Shown: positions 27,217 through 37,221, numbered from the stretch's first letter. The stretch: 64,000 bases of DNA from Laspinema sp. D2d (GCF_025370755.1 NZ_JAMXFC010000008.1:1-64000), one strand, 5' to 3'. Translations and numbers: made by a program. The notes: generated by a model not told the origin, from the sequence alone.

Positions 27217-29688
27217 ATGTATGAGCGGAATTTTTCAGTGGATGATCGCGTCCAATCCCCTAATCAACCCATTAAAGTCGGGGTGTTACATTCCCTAACG
27301 GGTACGATGTCGATCGGTGAAGTATCCGTCAAAGATGCCACCCTGTTAGCGATTGAAGAAATTAATGCCGCCGGTGGGGTATTGGGCCGCCCCTTAGAAG
27401 CCGTGATTGCCGATGGGGAAAGCAATTTAAAAACTTTTGCGGACAAAGCCAAACAATTACTCACTCAAGAGCAAGTGGAAGTGGTTTTTGGCTGCTGGAC
27501 CTCTGCCTCACGCAAGGCGGTACTCCCGATTTTGGAGGAATTAAATGGATTGTTGTTTTATCCGGTCCAATATGAAGGATTAGAACAGTCTCCCAATATT
27601 TTCTATACGGGTGCAGCACCCAATCAACAAATTGTTCCGGCGGTCCAATATTTATTGGATCGGGGCTTTCGCCACATTTATTTACTCGGGTCAGATTATA
27701 TTTTCCCCCGGACAGCGAATCAAATTATTAAAGCGCAATTAGTAGCCCAAGATGCGGTTTTAGCGGGGGAAGAATACATTCCCCTGGGTTCGCGAGAGGT
27801 GAGTACCGCGATCGCCCATATTCTTTCCGTACAACCGGATGCCGTCTTCAATACCCTCAATGGCGATACGAATGTAGCCTTTTTCCGAGAGTTAAATCAA
27901 GCGGGGTTGACCCCGCAGGACTTGCCGGTGATGTCTGTGAGTGTTGCCGAGGCGGAGGTCCGGGAAATAGGGGCCGAGGCGATCGCCGGACATTGGGTGG
28001 CGTGGAATTACTTTCAAAGCATCGATACCCTGGAAAACCAGAAATTCGTGAGGGCCTATAAAGCCAAGTATGGCAGCGATCGCGTTACTTCGGACCCGAT
28101 CGCCTCGGGGTATCTGGGGGTCTACTTGTGGAAAAAAGCCGTGGAAAAAGCCCAGTCTACTCAAGTGGCGAAGGTGAAGGCAGCGGCGAAAAATATAGAA
28201 TTGGTCACCCCTAAAGGGTTAGTCAAACTGGATGCCAAAACTCAGCATCTGTGGAATACGGTCCGCATAGGGCAAATCAAGCCCGATGGGGCGATCGTGG
28301 AAATTTGGAACTCCCGGGAGGCTATTGCACCAGACCCCTTTCTCGCCCGCTATCCTTGGGCCGCCGGACTCTCTCAACGAGGCTTCCGCTGGGGAATCAA
28401 TGCCAAACTGATGAGCTTATTTAGCAGTTTAGTGGCGATCGCCTGGGTGGCATTGGGCTTAGAGTGGCTGACAGCAGCAGAAATTCAGCGAAATATCGCC
28501 GCCCTAATTCAGCGGGTTGAGCAAATGTCTACACCCCACGCGGAAATGTTGCAATGGGGGGATGCGGTGATGGCCGCAGCGCAACGCAGTCAATATTTAT
28601 TGCTAATGCTACTCCTGTTGAGCATTCTATCAATGGGGGTGGCTTTTTTTGTCGTTTCCCGAATTACCCGGGCATTAAATGGGGTGACTCAAACCGCCCA
28701 ACGATTAGCATCCGGGGATTTAACAGCGCGATCGCCCCTGGTTTCAGGAGATGAAATTGGCGTGCTCTCTTCGACTCTGAATACAATGGCACAACAGGTC
28801 AACTGTTTACTCAAAGGGTTAGAAGTTCGTTCTCGCCAGGTGGAAGAACACAGTTTAGAATTAGAGGCAGCGGTTTACGCTGCCCAAGCTGCCAGTCGGG
28901 CTAAAAGTACGTTTTTAGCCAATATGAGCCACGAATTGCGAACGCCACTGAATGCGATCGTGGGGTATAGCGAACTCCTGCAAGAAGAAGTAGAGGAGAT
29001 TCTCGCCGATGAACAGTTGATCAGTGACCTCCAAAAAATTAACATTGCGGGCAAAAATCTCTTGGCGATCGTCAGTGATATTTTAGATATTTCTAAAATT
29101 GAAGCAGGCAAAATGGACTTGTGTTTGGATGCCTTCGATGTCCCCCAGTTGATTCATGAGGTAGTAACCACCCTTGAGCCCTTGCTGCTGGCGAATGGTA
29201 ATGCAATCTGCTTAGATTATCCTCACCCAATGGGAATGATGACAGCGGATCTCACCAAGGTCCGACAAATCCTCTTAAACCTGCTGAGTAATGCGGCTAA
29301 ATTTACAAAAAAGGGCAAAATTATGGTAGAGGTGAGGATTACAAATCCCGCAGAAAATACCGGGGAACAGGTCACCCTAAATTCTACGCCTCTCCCCCCA
29401 AGTGAAACGCCCTGGATTCTATTTCGGGTCCGGGATACAGGAATTGGCATGAGTTCCGAACAAATCGCCCAACTGTTTCAACCCTTTGTGCAGGGGGATG
29501 ATTCGACTACGCGCAAGTATGGCGGGACGGGATTGGGTTTAGCGTTGGTTAAAAAATTTTGCGAGATGATGGGAGGGGCGATCGCGGTGGAAAGTGAACT
29601 GGGACGAGGGTCGGTGTTTGAGATTGCCCTCCCCTTGGTGGTCAAGAATACACCCGCCCAGAAGATGACCCTTAATCAGGCTGCTTAA
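27217..29688 (+). CDS. UrtA-like urea-binding domain fused to a histidine kinase
   Basis: 823 residues. Residues 18-365 read as a urea-binding protein of the UrtA/AmiC family: [63 protein letters not shown] and WNYFQSIDT. Two membrane helices follow (about 398-418 and 460-480), then HAMP, a HisKA domain with H572 in [10 protein letters not shown], and a HATPase domain with [19 protein letters not shown] and [11 protein letters not shown]. No signal peptide precedes the ligand domain and a stop blocks extension, so the sensor is probably cytoplasmic. It has no receiver and no partner regulator nearby. The WD40 gene follows 73 bases later. Confidence 0.87.
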   Translation: MYERNFSVDDRVQSPNQPIKVGVLHSLTGTMSIGEVSVKDATLLAIEEINAAGGVLGRPLEAVIADGESNLKTFADKAKQLLTQEQVEVVFGCWTSASRKAVLPILEELNGLLFYPVQYEGLEQSPNIFYTGAAPNQQIVPAVQYLLDRGFRHIYLLGSDYIFPRTANQIIKAQLVAQDAVLAGEEYIPLGSREVSTAIAHILSVQPDAVFNTLNGDTNVAFFRELNQAGLTPQDLPVMSVSVAEAEVREIGAEAIAGHWVAWNYFQSIDTLENQKFVRAYKAKYGSDRVTSDPIASGYLGVYLWKKAVEKAQSTQVAKVKAAAKNIELVTPKGLVKLDAKTQHLWNTVRIGQIKPDGAIVEIWNSREAIAPDPFLARYPWAAGLSQRGFRWGINAKLMSLFSSLVAIAWVALGLEWLTAAEIQRNIAALIQRVEQMSTPHAEMLQWGDAVMAAAQRSQYLLLMLLLLSILSMGVAFFVVSRITRALNGVTQTAQRLASGDLTARSPLVSGDEIGVLSSTLNTMAQQVNCLLKGLEVRSRQVEEHSLELEAAVYAAQAASRAKSTFLANMSHELRTPLNAIVGYSELLQEEVEEILADEQLISDLQKINIAGKNLLAIVSDILDISKIEAGKMDLCLDAFDVPQLIHEVVTTLEPLLLANGNAICLDYPHPMGMMTADLTKVRQILLNLLSNAAKFTKKGKIMVEVRITNPAENTGEQVTLNSTPLPPSETPWILFRVRDTGIGMSSEQIAQLFQPFVQGDDSTTRKYGGTGLGLALVKKFCEMMGGAIAVESELGRGSVFEIALPLVVKNTPAQKMTLNQAA

Positions 29689-29761
29689 AGCGGGACGGTC
29701 AGCAGGTGAGCCGATTGCCAGTAAAATATTCAGCAAAACCACTTGAATTCAAACAATTATA

Positions 29762-30679
29762 ATGCCTGAACCTATGATAGGGCGATCGGTTGAGACCTTC
29801 TCAGGCCACTTAGACCGGGTGAGTTCCGTGGCCGTCTCGCCGGATGGAAAAACCCTTGCCAGCAGCAGTTTGGACCACACGATCGCCCTATGGGATTTAA
29901 CCTCGGGTCAAAAACTCCATACCCTCTGCGGACATTCTGGAGCGGTTCTGGGGGTGATTTTTTCCCGGGATGGTCAATGTTTGGTCAGTTGCGGGACGGA
30001 TAAAAAGATTCAGGTTTGGGATTTGGGCCGCTTGAAGCCCATTCGCCAGTTGGGGCGATGGTTTGGCGGTCATCAGGAACCTGTTTTAGCCCTGGCAATG
30101 GCCCCCGATGGCAACATTCTGGTGAGTACCAGTGGCGATCGCACCTTGAAACGCTGGAATCTAGGGACAGGTAAACTGGAATGGACCCTCACTTTGGAGG
30201 GGGAGGAACTGGGGGAGATTCAATCCCTAGCGATTAGTCCCGATAGCAAAATTTTAGCGGGAGGCAGTAGCGATAGTCAGATTGCCCTGTGGAATTTACA
30301 GACAGGAGAAACATTGCGGACCCTCACCGGCCATTCTGCCGGGGTGACAGGGGTCGCATTTAGTCCCGATGGGCAGGTTTTGGCCTCTAGTAGTTGGGAT
30401 AAAACCGTGGCCCTGTGGAATTCCCAGACTGGAGAGCAAATCGCCTCCCTGGTGGGACATTCCGATGTGGTGAATGCCGTCACGTTTCATCCCGATGGAG
30501 AGAGACTCGCTTCTGGGAGTTGGGATAAAACTGTGGCCCTGTGGAATAGGAAAACGGGAGAACAAATTGCGTCCCTAGTGGGACATTCCGATGCTGTGCG
30601 ATCGCTGACCTTTAGTCCCGATGGGAGTGTGTTGGTTTCCGGGAGTTGGGACCAAACGATCGCCCTGTGGCAGGTATAG
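29762..30679 (+). CDS. Seven-repeat WD40 protein
   Basis: 305 residues that are almost entirely WD40 repeats: seven units, each with a GH-start and an LW or RW end, as in GHSDVVNAVTFHPDG and SWDKTVALWN. Seven make one complete beta-propeller, so the protein is a single scaffold without enzymatic or membrane domains. Repeats five, six and seven are very alike even in DNA, suggesting recent duplication. It lies 73 bases behind the urea-sensor kinase on the same strand, so co-transcription is possible. Partners are unknown. Confidence 0.85.
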   Translation: MPEPMIGRSVETFSGHLDRVSSVAVSPDGKTLASSSLDHTIALWDLTSGQKLHTLCGHSGAVLGVIFSRDGQCLVSCGTDKKIQVWDLGRLKPIRQLGRWFGGHQEPVLALAMAPDGNILVSTSGDRTLKRWNLGTGKLEWTLTLEGEELGEIQSLAISPDSKILAGGSSDSQIALWNLQTGETLRTLTGHSAGVTGVAFSPDGQVLASSSWDKTVALWNSQTGEQIASLVGHSDVVNAVTFHPDGERLASGSWDKTVALWNRKTGEQIASLVGHSDAVRSLTFSPDGSVLVSGSWDQTIALWQV

Positions 30680-30697
30680 CCTGTCTCGGGTTGGTAT

Positions 30698-30828
30698 GGA
30701 AAGATTTATTCCTCATTCAAAATCCCCCCTAAATCCCCCTTAAAAAGGGGGACTTTCCAGGTCCCCCCCTGATGGAAACATTTATTCCTCCGGCTCCCCC
30801 CTTCAGAAGGGGGGCAGGGGGGGATCTC
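30698..30828. repeat. Two dispersed palindromic repeats in tandem
   Basis: GGAAAGATTTATTCCTC (30698-30714) and GGAAACATTTATTCCTC (30774-30790) each precede a CCCCC/GGGGG hairpin. The second unit matches the inverse of the repeat at 18719-18775. The rest of the 30680-31002 gap holds no gene. Confidence 0.65.
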
Positions 30829-31002
30829 AGGGAGCTAGGGGGGGCTCCAATCGAAGGGTGCGATCTAATGCGCCTATCACCGGGGGCGATCGCTGCGAAT
30901 GCCCCATTCTTCCCTCGTCCCTTGTGCGCGATCGCCGGGGACTTTTGGCGGGAAAACAGCGGCCCTAGGTAGCTGAGTGAGGCCGTAATTCCCCTCTCTA
31001 GG

Positions 31003-31437
31003 TTAATCGAGGAAACCCATCAATCCCTCACTCTCATCCACGTCATTCGAGCAAATGGGCCGGTTTCCCATCAAATGATCGCAGTTCATGAGGATGGTGC
31101 TTTCTGTAATCGGACGATTTCCAGATACCTGCATGGAGTGGGCGACATGAATCAGACTCGCCCCAATCGGACGAATTCCCGAGGAGTTTAAGGTATCGGC
31201 GACGATAAAATTACTAGCCTCAACGGGACGGTTGCCGGACAGGTTGATACTGTCAGAAATCTCAAAGTTGCTCAGTCCGATGGGGCGGTTTCCGGGTAAA
31301 CCCCCTTGCCGATAGAGCTGAATGCCTTCCGGGGCGGCTTTTTCAGGTAATTTATCTTGTATTTTCTTCATACTATCTTGGGGTTCGTTTTCTGGGTTGG
31401 GTTTCTCAGTTTCATCAGCGATCGCGCTATCCGCCAT
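31003..31437 (-). CDS. GNRPI-repeat protein, function unknown
   Basis: 144 residues from the ATG at 31437, which has GGAGGAG nine bases upstream; the longer frame from a GTG at 31518 lacks a binding site. The first 45 residues are acidic and probably disordered. The rest is five repeats with GNRPI or a close variant starting at residues 49, 68, 87, 106 and 124, a period of 19, each followed by a Ser-x-hydrophobic segment. It has no signal peptide or catalytic motif. Regular spacing suggests a stacked fold or a peptide-binding scaffold. It lies at the end of a minus-strand group with CsbD genes. Confidence 0.75.
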   Translation of the reverse strand: MADSAIADETEKPNPENEPQDSMKKIQDKLPEKAAPEGIQLYRQGGLPGNRPIGLSNFEISDSINLSGNRPVEASNFIVADTLNSSGIRPIGASLIHVAHSMQVSGNRPITESTILMNCDHLMGNRPICSNDVDESEGLMGFLD

Positions 31438-31793
31438 CTCGGGATTCTCCTCCAAAAACACTGGGTTAGTTTTCCTTTCCTCCTGAAAATCCGTCTCGTT
31501 TCCGCCCTGTTTTAGCACGGTTGAATCGGTACGTTTCTACCTCATCGATGGCGATAGGGCCTTATTTCATGAGTCGGAGACTAGCTTTCGCTGTCAGATC
31601 TTTTTTAGGGTTCTAACTTAAGCCTTAATTATACGGGTTGAAGGATCTGCAGACGAGTTCATCGCACTCTACATTACTGTAAATTTTTGTAAAACTCTCA
31701 AAAAAAATCTTATTGGGATCATAAGCGGGGATAGCCGTTCCTCGGGCATCCTAGGGTTCTTGCAGATTCGCTACGGGGGGGATCTGAAGAAAA
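31438..31793. other. Intergenic, no gene seen
   Basis: About 350 bases between two minus-strand genes. It holds the ribosome binding site of the GNRPI gene and an AT-rich upstream segment (31615-31720) that may contain its promoter. Confidence 0.4.
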
Positions 31794-31831
31794 GGGCCAA
31801 GGGGCGATGCGTTGCGATCGCCCCTTGGCCC
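31794..31831 (-). terminator. Intrinsic terminator
   Basis: GGGCCAAGGGGCGAT and its complement form a 15-bp stem with an 8-base loop. A T-rich stretch follows on the minus strand. It ends the transcript of the gene at 31862-32377. Confidence 0.85.
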
Positions 31832-31861
31832 CCAATTTATTAAATCCGCCTGATCCTCGCC

Positions 31862-32377
31862 TTACTTGCGATTACTCAGCCATTTTGCCGCAGCAATTCC
31901 TAAAATAGCCGCGACTAAGGGATTACTCAAAAACTTCATCATCCAGGGTTTATCCGCTAACACATCCCGGAAAATATCAGGATGAGCGTGATAGGCAAAT
32001 GCGGCTAATTTGGACACATCATCTGCCGACATTTTCTTGGGATGATGACTAGAAAGAGCGAGTTGTTTTTCTAAATCCCGATCGCTCAGTCCGCGTTTTT
32101 TCAGTTCTTTAAAGAACTCCTGGGCCACATCATCCCGTTCATCGGGCTTAATTTGGGCGATCGCTTTTCTCAGTTCCGGTTCCATCTGGGCCGGAGGAAT
32201 GCGATCGTGTTGCAGAGACTCGCCAAATAAGCGCTTACGCTCTTCCCGCGTCGAGCGCTGGGCAAAATCATCAAAATTTTGATAATCGTCGGTCTGGGGA
32301 GCATTCGGCATCATGTCGCGATCGCCTCTTGCCAAATCGCCCATAATTTCCCGTTTATATTCGTCACTGGTCGCCAT
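31862..32377 (-). CDS. Conserved cyanobacterial protein with C-terminal membrane segment
   Basis: 171 residues, highly charged, with a repeated acidic/basic helical pattern and a C-terminal hydrophobic segment (FLSNPLVAAILGIAAAKWL). That suggests a tail-anchored membrane protein facing the cytoplasm. I recognise no enzyme motif. Similar proteins occur next to stress genes in cyanobacteria, and two CsbD genes lie upstream here, so a stress role is possible but unproven. It is followed by a strong terminator. Confidence 0.7.
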   Translation of the reverse strand: MATSDEYKREIMGDLARGDRDMMPNAPQTDDYQNFDDFAQRSTREERKRLFGESLQHDRIPPAQMEPELRKAIAQIKPDERDDVAQEFFKELKKRGLSDRDLEKQLALSSHHPKKMSADDVSKLAAFAYHAHPDIFRDVLADKPWMMKFLSNPLVAAILGIAAAKWLSNRK

Positions 32378-32444
32378 CTTATTCTCCTAATTTATTCTTT
32401 ACTGTCGATCGGTCGTCAACAGGGGGGCAATTTGGCCTCACACC

Positions 32445-32891
32445 CTATCCCGCCTTATACTGAATCTGCTGGGACTGCACATCATAATCAGCCGTCAGAA
32501 TCAGTTGTTTATCCGGTGCATACACCATCACTTTTAAATTCCGATTGGGGAAGTTGTGATGAAAGCCTTGAGCCAGCGATCGGGCTAACTCTCGCACTTC
32601 ATTCGGTCGCACTTCCGGCGTAATCACCACCCCTAATTTATCATTGTCTCGCACATAGGCATCTTGAATCAGTCCTTTGGCATTTCTTACCACCCAGTTG
32701 CCAAAATTCTCCCCGGTTTGAGTATTACCCCGTTCAAGTTGGCTGTAATTGTGCGGACTCGTCACGGAAGGGGAGAGGCGGTTGGGTTGCTGCGCCGTCG
32801 GAGCTCCTGCACTACAAGCGCTGACCACGCTGAGGACTAATACCAAGACCAAAGCGGTCAACCCTTTCTGAACTCGCTTAAACAGACTCAC
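32445..32891 (-). CDS. Putative lipoprotein (YhcN/YlaJ-like)
   Basis: 148 residues from the GTG at 32891, which has GGGAGGA eight bases upstream; the longer frame from 32972 has no binding site. A signal peptide ends in the lipobox LSVVSAC, so it is probably anchored outside the cytoplasmic membrane. The rest has DAYVRDNDKLGVVITPEVRPNEV and a following beta-alpha pattern like YhcN/YlaJ sporulation-lipoprotein domains. The ligand is unknown. It sits within the minus-strand stress-like cluster. Confidence 0.7.
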   Translation of the reverse strand: MSLFKRVQKGLTALVLVLVLSVVSACSAGAPTAQQPNRLSPSVTSPHNYSQLERGNTQTGENFGNWVVRNAKGLIQDAYVRDNDKLGVVITPEVRPNEVRELARSLAQGFHHNFPNRNLKVMVYAPDKQLILTADYDVQSQQIQYKAG

Positions 32892-33096
32892 CTGAATTTT
32901 CCTCCCAAATTTATAGTAATTTACCACCCCGTTCTCAGGGGATGCCGGTTTATTGAGAGGTGAATTGATCACTGTTTTATCAAATTTTGGACCGACCCCT
33001 TCAACAAACCTTTAAACAAAATATTGAATTTTTCTCCAATTTCCCCTCTGAAAATGGGGCATTGGAAGGTTTCCCTTCACCTGAAAGCAAAAGGGT

Positions 33097-33131
33097 TAAG
33101 ACTGGAGGGAAAGGCGGGGAGTCTCCCCGCC
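33097..33131 (-). terminator. Hairpin after the first CsbD gene
   Basis: GAGGGAAAGGCGGGGA pairs with TCCCCGCC and TTCCCTC with one bulge, just beyond the stop of the CsbD gene at 33157. No T-run follows directly. Confidence 0.6.
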
Positions 33132-33156
33132 CTTCCCTCTCTTCAAAGATTAAGCT

Positions 33157-33339
33157 CTAGTCCAGAGCTTCTTTTAAGTTATCTTTGATATCTTCTTTGG
33201 CGTGTTGGGTTTCAGCTTCAGCTTGCTTCATTTTGCCCTGAGCCTTATCTTTGGGATCGCCGGTCACGTTTCCTAACGCTTCTTGTGCTTTCCCTTCTAC
33301 ATTCTTCATCGTTGCATTAACTCTATCTTCAGCGCTCAT
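33157..33339 (-). CDS. CsbD family stress protein
   Basis: 60 residues with the CsbD pattern MKNVEGKAQEALGNVTGDP and a charged helical tail. CsbD-like proteins are small, abundant stress-induced proteins of unclear function. There is no signal or membrane segment. A second CsbD gene lies 230 bases upstream on the same strand, each with its own hairpin behind it. Confidence 0.88.
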   Translation of the reverse strand: MSAEDRVNATMKNVEGKAQEALGNVTGDPKDKAQGKMKQAEAETQHAKEDIKDNLKEALD

Positions 33340-33525
33340 ATTATTCTCCGTCTTTTTGACTGGTTTTTATCTGAATTAAGATTAGCAACGATCACCCGGC
33401 TAAAGCATCTATCAATGGATATATTCTCGTCCTACCCCTTAAGATTTCAAATCGGGGATCGCTGAAATCTAAGCAGCTTCCTATCCCATTTTGTCTAATT
33501 CGGGGGTTTTTAGCTTCCATAAAAA

Positions 33526-33553
33526 AGGGCCAGGGTATCAATACCCTGGCCCT
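33526..33553 (-). terminator. Intrinsic terminator of the second CsbD gene
   Basis: AGGGCCAGGGTAT and its complement form a 13-bp stem with six T following on the minus strand. Confidence 0.9.
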
Positions 33554-33568
33554 GATCCCTTGACTCGC

Positions 33569-33766
33569 CTACAACTCTTCTATTTGAGTTCTCTTGATAT
33601 CCAGTTCTTCTTTTAAGTTTTCGACCCCATGTTCAATATTGGCTTCGATTTGCTTGGCTTGACCCACTGCTTTTTGCTTGGGGTCTCCCGTCAGGTCCCC
33701 GAAAGCTTCTTGGGCTTTCCCTTCGATATTCTTAGCCGTGGCTTTCATGCGATTTTCCATACTCAT
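33569..33766 (-). CDS. CsbD family stress protein
   Basis: 65 residues, with ATAKNIEGKAQEAFGDLTGDP matching its neighbour and the CsbD family. The C-terminal third differs (KEELDIKRTQIEEL). Probably a tandem duplicate of the gene at 33157 that later diverged. It has its own strong terminator, so the two may be separately controlled. Confidence 0.88.
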   Translation of the reverse strand: MSMENRMKATAKNIEGKAQEAFGDLTGDPKQKAVGQAKQIEANIEHGVENLKEELDIKRTQIEEL

Positions 33767-34122
33767 GTGAATTTTTCCTCTTTATTTTTAGTTTTTATAG
33801 GCTAGTTTATTTGAGTTTTACACTTAAATATTTAGCCTTAAACTTATAGTAGCAACCTATTTCCTAAAATGCCCTCTATCCTCCGACATATATTTAAAAA
33901 ACCCGCTAAAAAGTAAGAGGTAACAGCAGCAGTCCAACTCATCCCATCGGTCCAGAAAGCGGTCTTTTTCCTAAATGGGACCTAGAAGTTCGGCAGGAGG
34001 ACATCTCGAACTAAGTACAAATTCTGCATCCATTCAAAAGCATCAACAGGGATTAGTATTTTGAGTAGATATTTCCCTCAACAACCTTCTACAATAGGAA
34101 AGAACTCATCCTCAATCCGACT
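33767..34122. other. Divergent promoter region of CsbD and uvrB
   Basis: About 355 bases between divergent genes, AT-rich near the CsbD side. No gene or clear operator such as a SOS box was recognised. Confidence 0.4.
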
Positions 34123-36132
34123 ATGCAGCCCTTTCGCCTTGAAGCGCCCTATCAACCGACAGGGGACCAACCCCAAGCGATCGCCAAACTGGTCCAAGGT
34201 ATCCAAGGGGAAAAACCCTATCAAACCCTCTTAGGTGCCACTGGAACTGGAAAAACCTTTACCATTGCCTCCACGATCGCCCAAGTCGGCAAACCCACCC
34301 TCGTTCTCGCCCATAATAAAACCCTCGCCGCCCAACTGTGTAACGAATTGCGGCAGTTTTTTCCCCATAATGCTGTTGAATACTTTATCAGCTATTACGA
34401 CTACTATCAACCCGAAGCCTATATCGCCGTCACCGATACCTATATCGAAAAAACCTCTGCCATTAACGATGAAATCGATATGCTACGGCATTCGGCCACG
34501 CGATCGCTCTTTGAACGGCGCGATGTGATTGTTGTCGCCTCGATTAGCTGCATTTACGGGTTAGGAATGCCTTCAGAATACCTTAACGCCGCGATTCCCT
34601 TACAAGTCGGACAAGAACTCGAACCCCGGCAACTCTTGCGCGACCTCGCCGGTATCCACTATCATCGCAATGACGTAGAAATCGGTCGCGGACGCTTCCG
34701 CGTCAAAGGAGATGTCCTAGAAATCGGACCCGCTTATGAGGACCGGATCGTTCGCGTCGAGTTTTTCGGGGATGAAATCGAGGCGATTCGCTACGTTGAT
34801 CCCGTCAGTGGCGGAATTCTCGCCAGTCTGGATACCTTAAGTATCTATCCAGCGCGTCACTTTGTTACCCCTGATGACCGCCTAGAAGCAGCGTGTCAGG
34901 CGATCGAACTCGAATTAGAAGACCGCCTTCAGGAACTAGAAAAAGCCGGAAAATTAGTTGAAGCACAACGCATAGAACAACGGACTCGCTACGACCTAGA
35001 ACTGCTGCGAGAAGTCGGATATTGCAACGGCGTAGAAAACTATTCCCGCCACATGGCGGGACGGCAAGCGGGAGAACCGCCCGAATGTTTACTGGATTAT
35101 TTCCCCAAAGATTGGTTATTGGTAGTGGATGAATCTCACGTTACCGTCCCGCAAATTCGGGGAATGTACAATGGCGATCGCGCCCGCAAACTGGTCTTAA
35201 TCGAACATGGATTCCGCCTCCCCTCTGCTGCGGACAACCGACCCTTAAAAGCAGAGGAATTTTGGGACAAGATGAATCAATGTATCTTCGTCTCCGCCAC
35301 CCCCGGCGACTGGGAAATTGAACAATCTGCCGGGGAAGTGATTGAACAGATTATTCGCCCCACGGGAGTGGTAGACCCCGAAATCTTTGTCCGTCCCACG
35401 GAGGGTCAAGTGGATGACTTGTTAGGTGAGATTAAAGACCGAGTGAAACGCAATGAACGAGTCTTAATCACCACCTTAACCAAACGCATGGCGGAAGACC
35501 TCACGGAGTATTTCCAGGACCGGGGAATTCGAGTGCGTTATCTACACTCGGATATTAATTCTATCCAACGCATTGAGATTCTCCAGGACTTGCGGGAGGG
35601 GGAATTTGATGTATTGATTGGGGTCAACTTGTTACGGGAGGGGTTGGATTTACCGGAAGTGTCTCTCGTGGCGATTTTAGATGGGGATAAAGAAGGATTT
35701 TTGCGATCGCATCGGTCCCTTGTCCAAACCATCGGACGCGCCGCCCGCCACATTCGGGGACAAGCGATTATTTATGCAGATAACATGACCGACAGCATGA
35801 CCTTGGCGATCGAAGAAACCGATCGCCGTCGTGGAATTCAGACCGCCTACAATCAGATGCATGGCATTACCCCCACAACCATTATCAAGAAATCCAGTAA
35901 TGCCATTTTGGCCTTCCTAGACGTTTCGCGCCGCTTAAATGCTGCCGCAGCCGAAGGCGTGGATTCCCTCACCGTCGCCCTTCAGGAATTGCCCTTAGAA
36001 GACATTCCAGAAGCGATTTCTAAACTGGAACTCCAGATGAAAGAAGCAGCCAAAAAACTGGAATTTGAGGAGGCCGCCAAATTGCGCGATCGCATCAAAA
36101 AATTGCGGGATAAACTCGTGGGTCATTCCTAA
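34123..36132 (+). CDS. uvrB: Excinuclease ABC subunit B (UvrB)
   Basis: 669 residues. UvrB receives damaged DNA from UvrA and positions UvrC in nucleotide excision repair. It has Walker [11 protein letters not shown], the helicase motif [12 protein letters not shown], the beta-hairpin region [20 protein letters not shown], the late helicase motif QTIGRAARH, and a C-terminal UVR coiled coil with [18 protein letters not shown]. The length is typical. It appears to be transcribed alone. Confidence 0.97.
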   Translation: MQPFRLEAPYQPTGDQPQAIAKLVQGIQGEKPYQTLLGATGTGKTFTIASTIAQVGKPTLVLAHNKTLAAQLCNELRQFFPHNAVEYFISYYDYYQPEAYIAVTDTYIEKTSAINDEIDMLRHSATRSLFERRDVIVVASISCIYGLGMPSEYLNAAIPLQVGQELEPRQLLRDLAGIHYHRNDVEIGRGRFRVKGDVLEIGPAYEDRIVRVEFFGDEIEAIRYVDPVSGGILASLDTLSIYPARHFVTPDDRLEAACQAIELELEDRLQELEKAGKLVEAQRIEQRTRYDLELLREVGYCNGVENYSRHMAGRQAGEPPECLLDYFPKDWLLVVDESHVTVPQIRGMYNGDRARKLVLIEHGFRLPSAADNRPLKAEEFWDKMNQCIFVSATPGDWEIEQSAGEVIEQIIRPTGVVDPEIFVRPTEGQVDDLLGEIKDRVKRNERVLITTLTKRMAEDLTEYFQDRGIRVRYLHSDINSIQRIEILQDLREGEFDVLIGVNLLREGLDLPEVSLVAILDGDKEGFLRSHRSLVQTIGRAARHIRGQAIIYADNMTDSMTLAIEETDRRRGIQTAYNQMHGITPTTIIKKSSNAILAFLDVSRRLNAAAAEGVDSLTVALQELPLEDIPEAISKLELQMKEAAKKLEFEEAAKLRDRIKKLRDKLVGHS

Positions 36133-36372
36133 TCCAATTCAGGTAAAGCGGGTGGAACACTCCATCCACCCTCTCATCCCGCCACCCTAAACTATGGTAA
36201 ACTTATCTTCCAGTCCCTAAATCGGCATCATCAGACCGAACTCCCGTCAGCCCTCAAAAAAAGTTGAGATTCCCGACAACTCAGGAATAACAGCTTTTTT
36301 GATAAGGTTCAGGCAGACTGAGTTAAGTGACCTCCATTTATGACTGATTATTGTTGTTTATCCCTCGAACCG

Positions 36373-36597
36373 ATGGCAATTACGAAAACTGAAGCCAAAC
36401 AGTTATTAGAACGGCTAATTTTTGACGAAGAACCCCCCAGAGAGTGGGTGCAAGATGTCTGGGAAATGAGTCCTACCCTGGGAGAAACCGCTGCTAAATT
36501 ATGGGACGTTTATGAAGCCATTATTGAATGCTGTCCCGAAGAAAAACTGGAAAATTTACTGCACAGTATCTATCAAGATTCTCTCAAAGACTTGTAA
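36373..36597 (+). CDS. Small conserved protein of unknown function
   Basis: 74 residues from the ATG at 36373; an in-frame ATG at 36340 adds 11 residues. It is acidic and helical, with EEPPREWVQDVWEMSP and CCPEEKLENLL. It has no signal or membrane segment. I do not recognise the family. Neither start has a strong ribosome binding site. Confidence 0.55.
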   Translation: MAITKTEAKQLLERLIFDEEPPREWVQDVWEMSPTLGETAAKLWDVYEAIIECCPEEKLENLLHSIYQDSLKDL

Positions 36598-36691
36598 AAT
36601 TTTAGAAGTGGAATAACCGGAACCCTTGCCAAAAGCAAATTGTTCCGGCTATTCTAATAAACAATGCAAATTAACTGGAGAATAGGCAGTC

Positions 36692-37063
36692 GTGACAGAA
36701 GCAACCAATGTACTGGGAGGAAAACTGGAAAATTGCTGCACCTCCCCCATGACCGGATATTATCGAGATGGAAAATGTAACACGGGCGGGGGAGACTACG
36801 GTGCTCATGTCGTCTGTGCACAAGTCACAGAAGAGTTTCTCACATTCAGCAAACAGCGGGGAAATGATTTGAGTTCCCCGGTTCCCTTGTTTAATTTTCC
36901 CGGCTTAAAACCGGGCGATCGCTGGTGCTTGTGCGCCTCTCGCTGGAAAGAAGCCCTGGATGCTGGAGTTGCACCCCCCGTCGTCCTCTCCGCTACTCAC
37001 GCATCCGCTTTAGAGTACGTCTCAGAAGAGGAACTCAAACAATATGCCATAGACGAATCATAA
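36692..37063 (+). CDS. DUF2237 family protein
   Basis: 123 residues from a GTG with GGAG about twelve bases upstream. Family features are clear: NVLGGKLENCC, MTGYYRDGKCNTGGGDYGAH, VCAQVTEEFL, KPGDRWCLCASRW, and PPVVLSATHASALEYV. The conserved Cys, Asp and His residues suggest a metal or catalytic site, but no activity is known for the family. A hairpin at 37111-37151 ends it. Confidence 0.85.
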   Translation: MTEATNVLGGKLENCCTSPMTGYYRDGKCNTGGGDYGAHVVCAQVTEEFLTFSKQRGNDLSSPVPLFNFPGLKPGDRWCLCASRWKEALDAGVAPPVVLSATHASALEYVSEEELKQYAIDES

Positions 37064-37110
37064 CCCACTAAAATTGTAAACATTGCATCTAGGGGCCCGA
37101 AATCTTTTCA

Positions 37111-37151
37111 AAAAACCCGGTTTCTCACCCTGAATTAGAACCCGGGTTTTT
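37111..37151. terminator. Bidirectional terminator
   Basis: AAAAACCCGGTTTCT and AGAACCCGGGTTTTT pair over 15 bp with one mismatch and an 11-base loop. It lies between convergent genes. Confidence 0.85.
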
Positions 37152-37221
37152 CTCCTCACCTTTTGCCAATTTTTCCCGAGAGATGTTCCCCAAAACTTAC
37201 CCCTAACCGCGATATCAGCCA

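Noticed and set aside
27017-27298. Frame overlapping the start of the urea-sensor kinase
   Set aside because: Different frame from the kinase, no signal peptide or family likeness; it cannot supply the missing export signal.
30772-30972. Plus-strand open frame through the repeats at 30.8 kb
   Set aside because: It is made of palindromic repeat and HIP1 sequence with no protein character.
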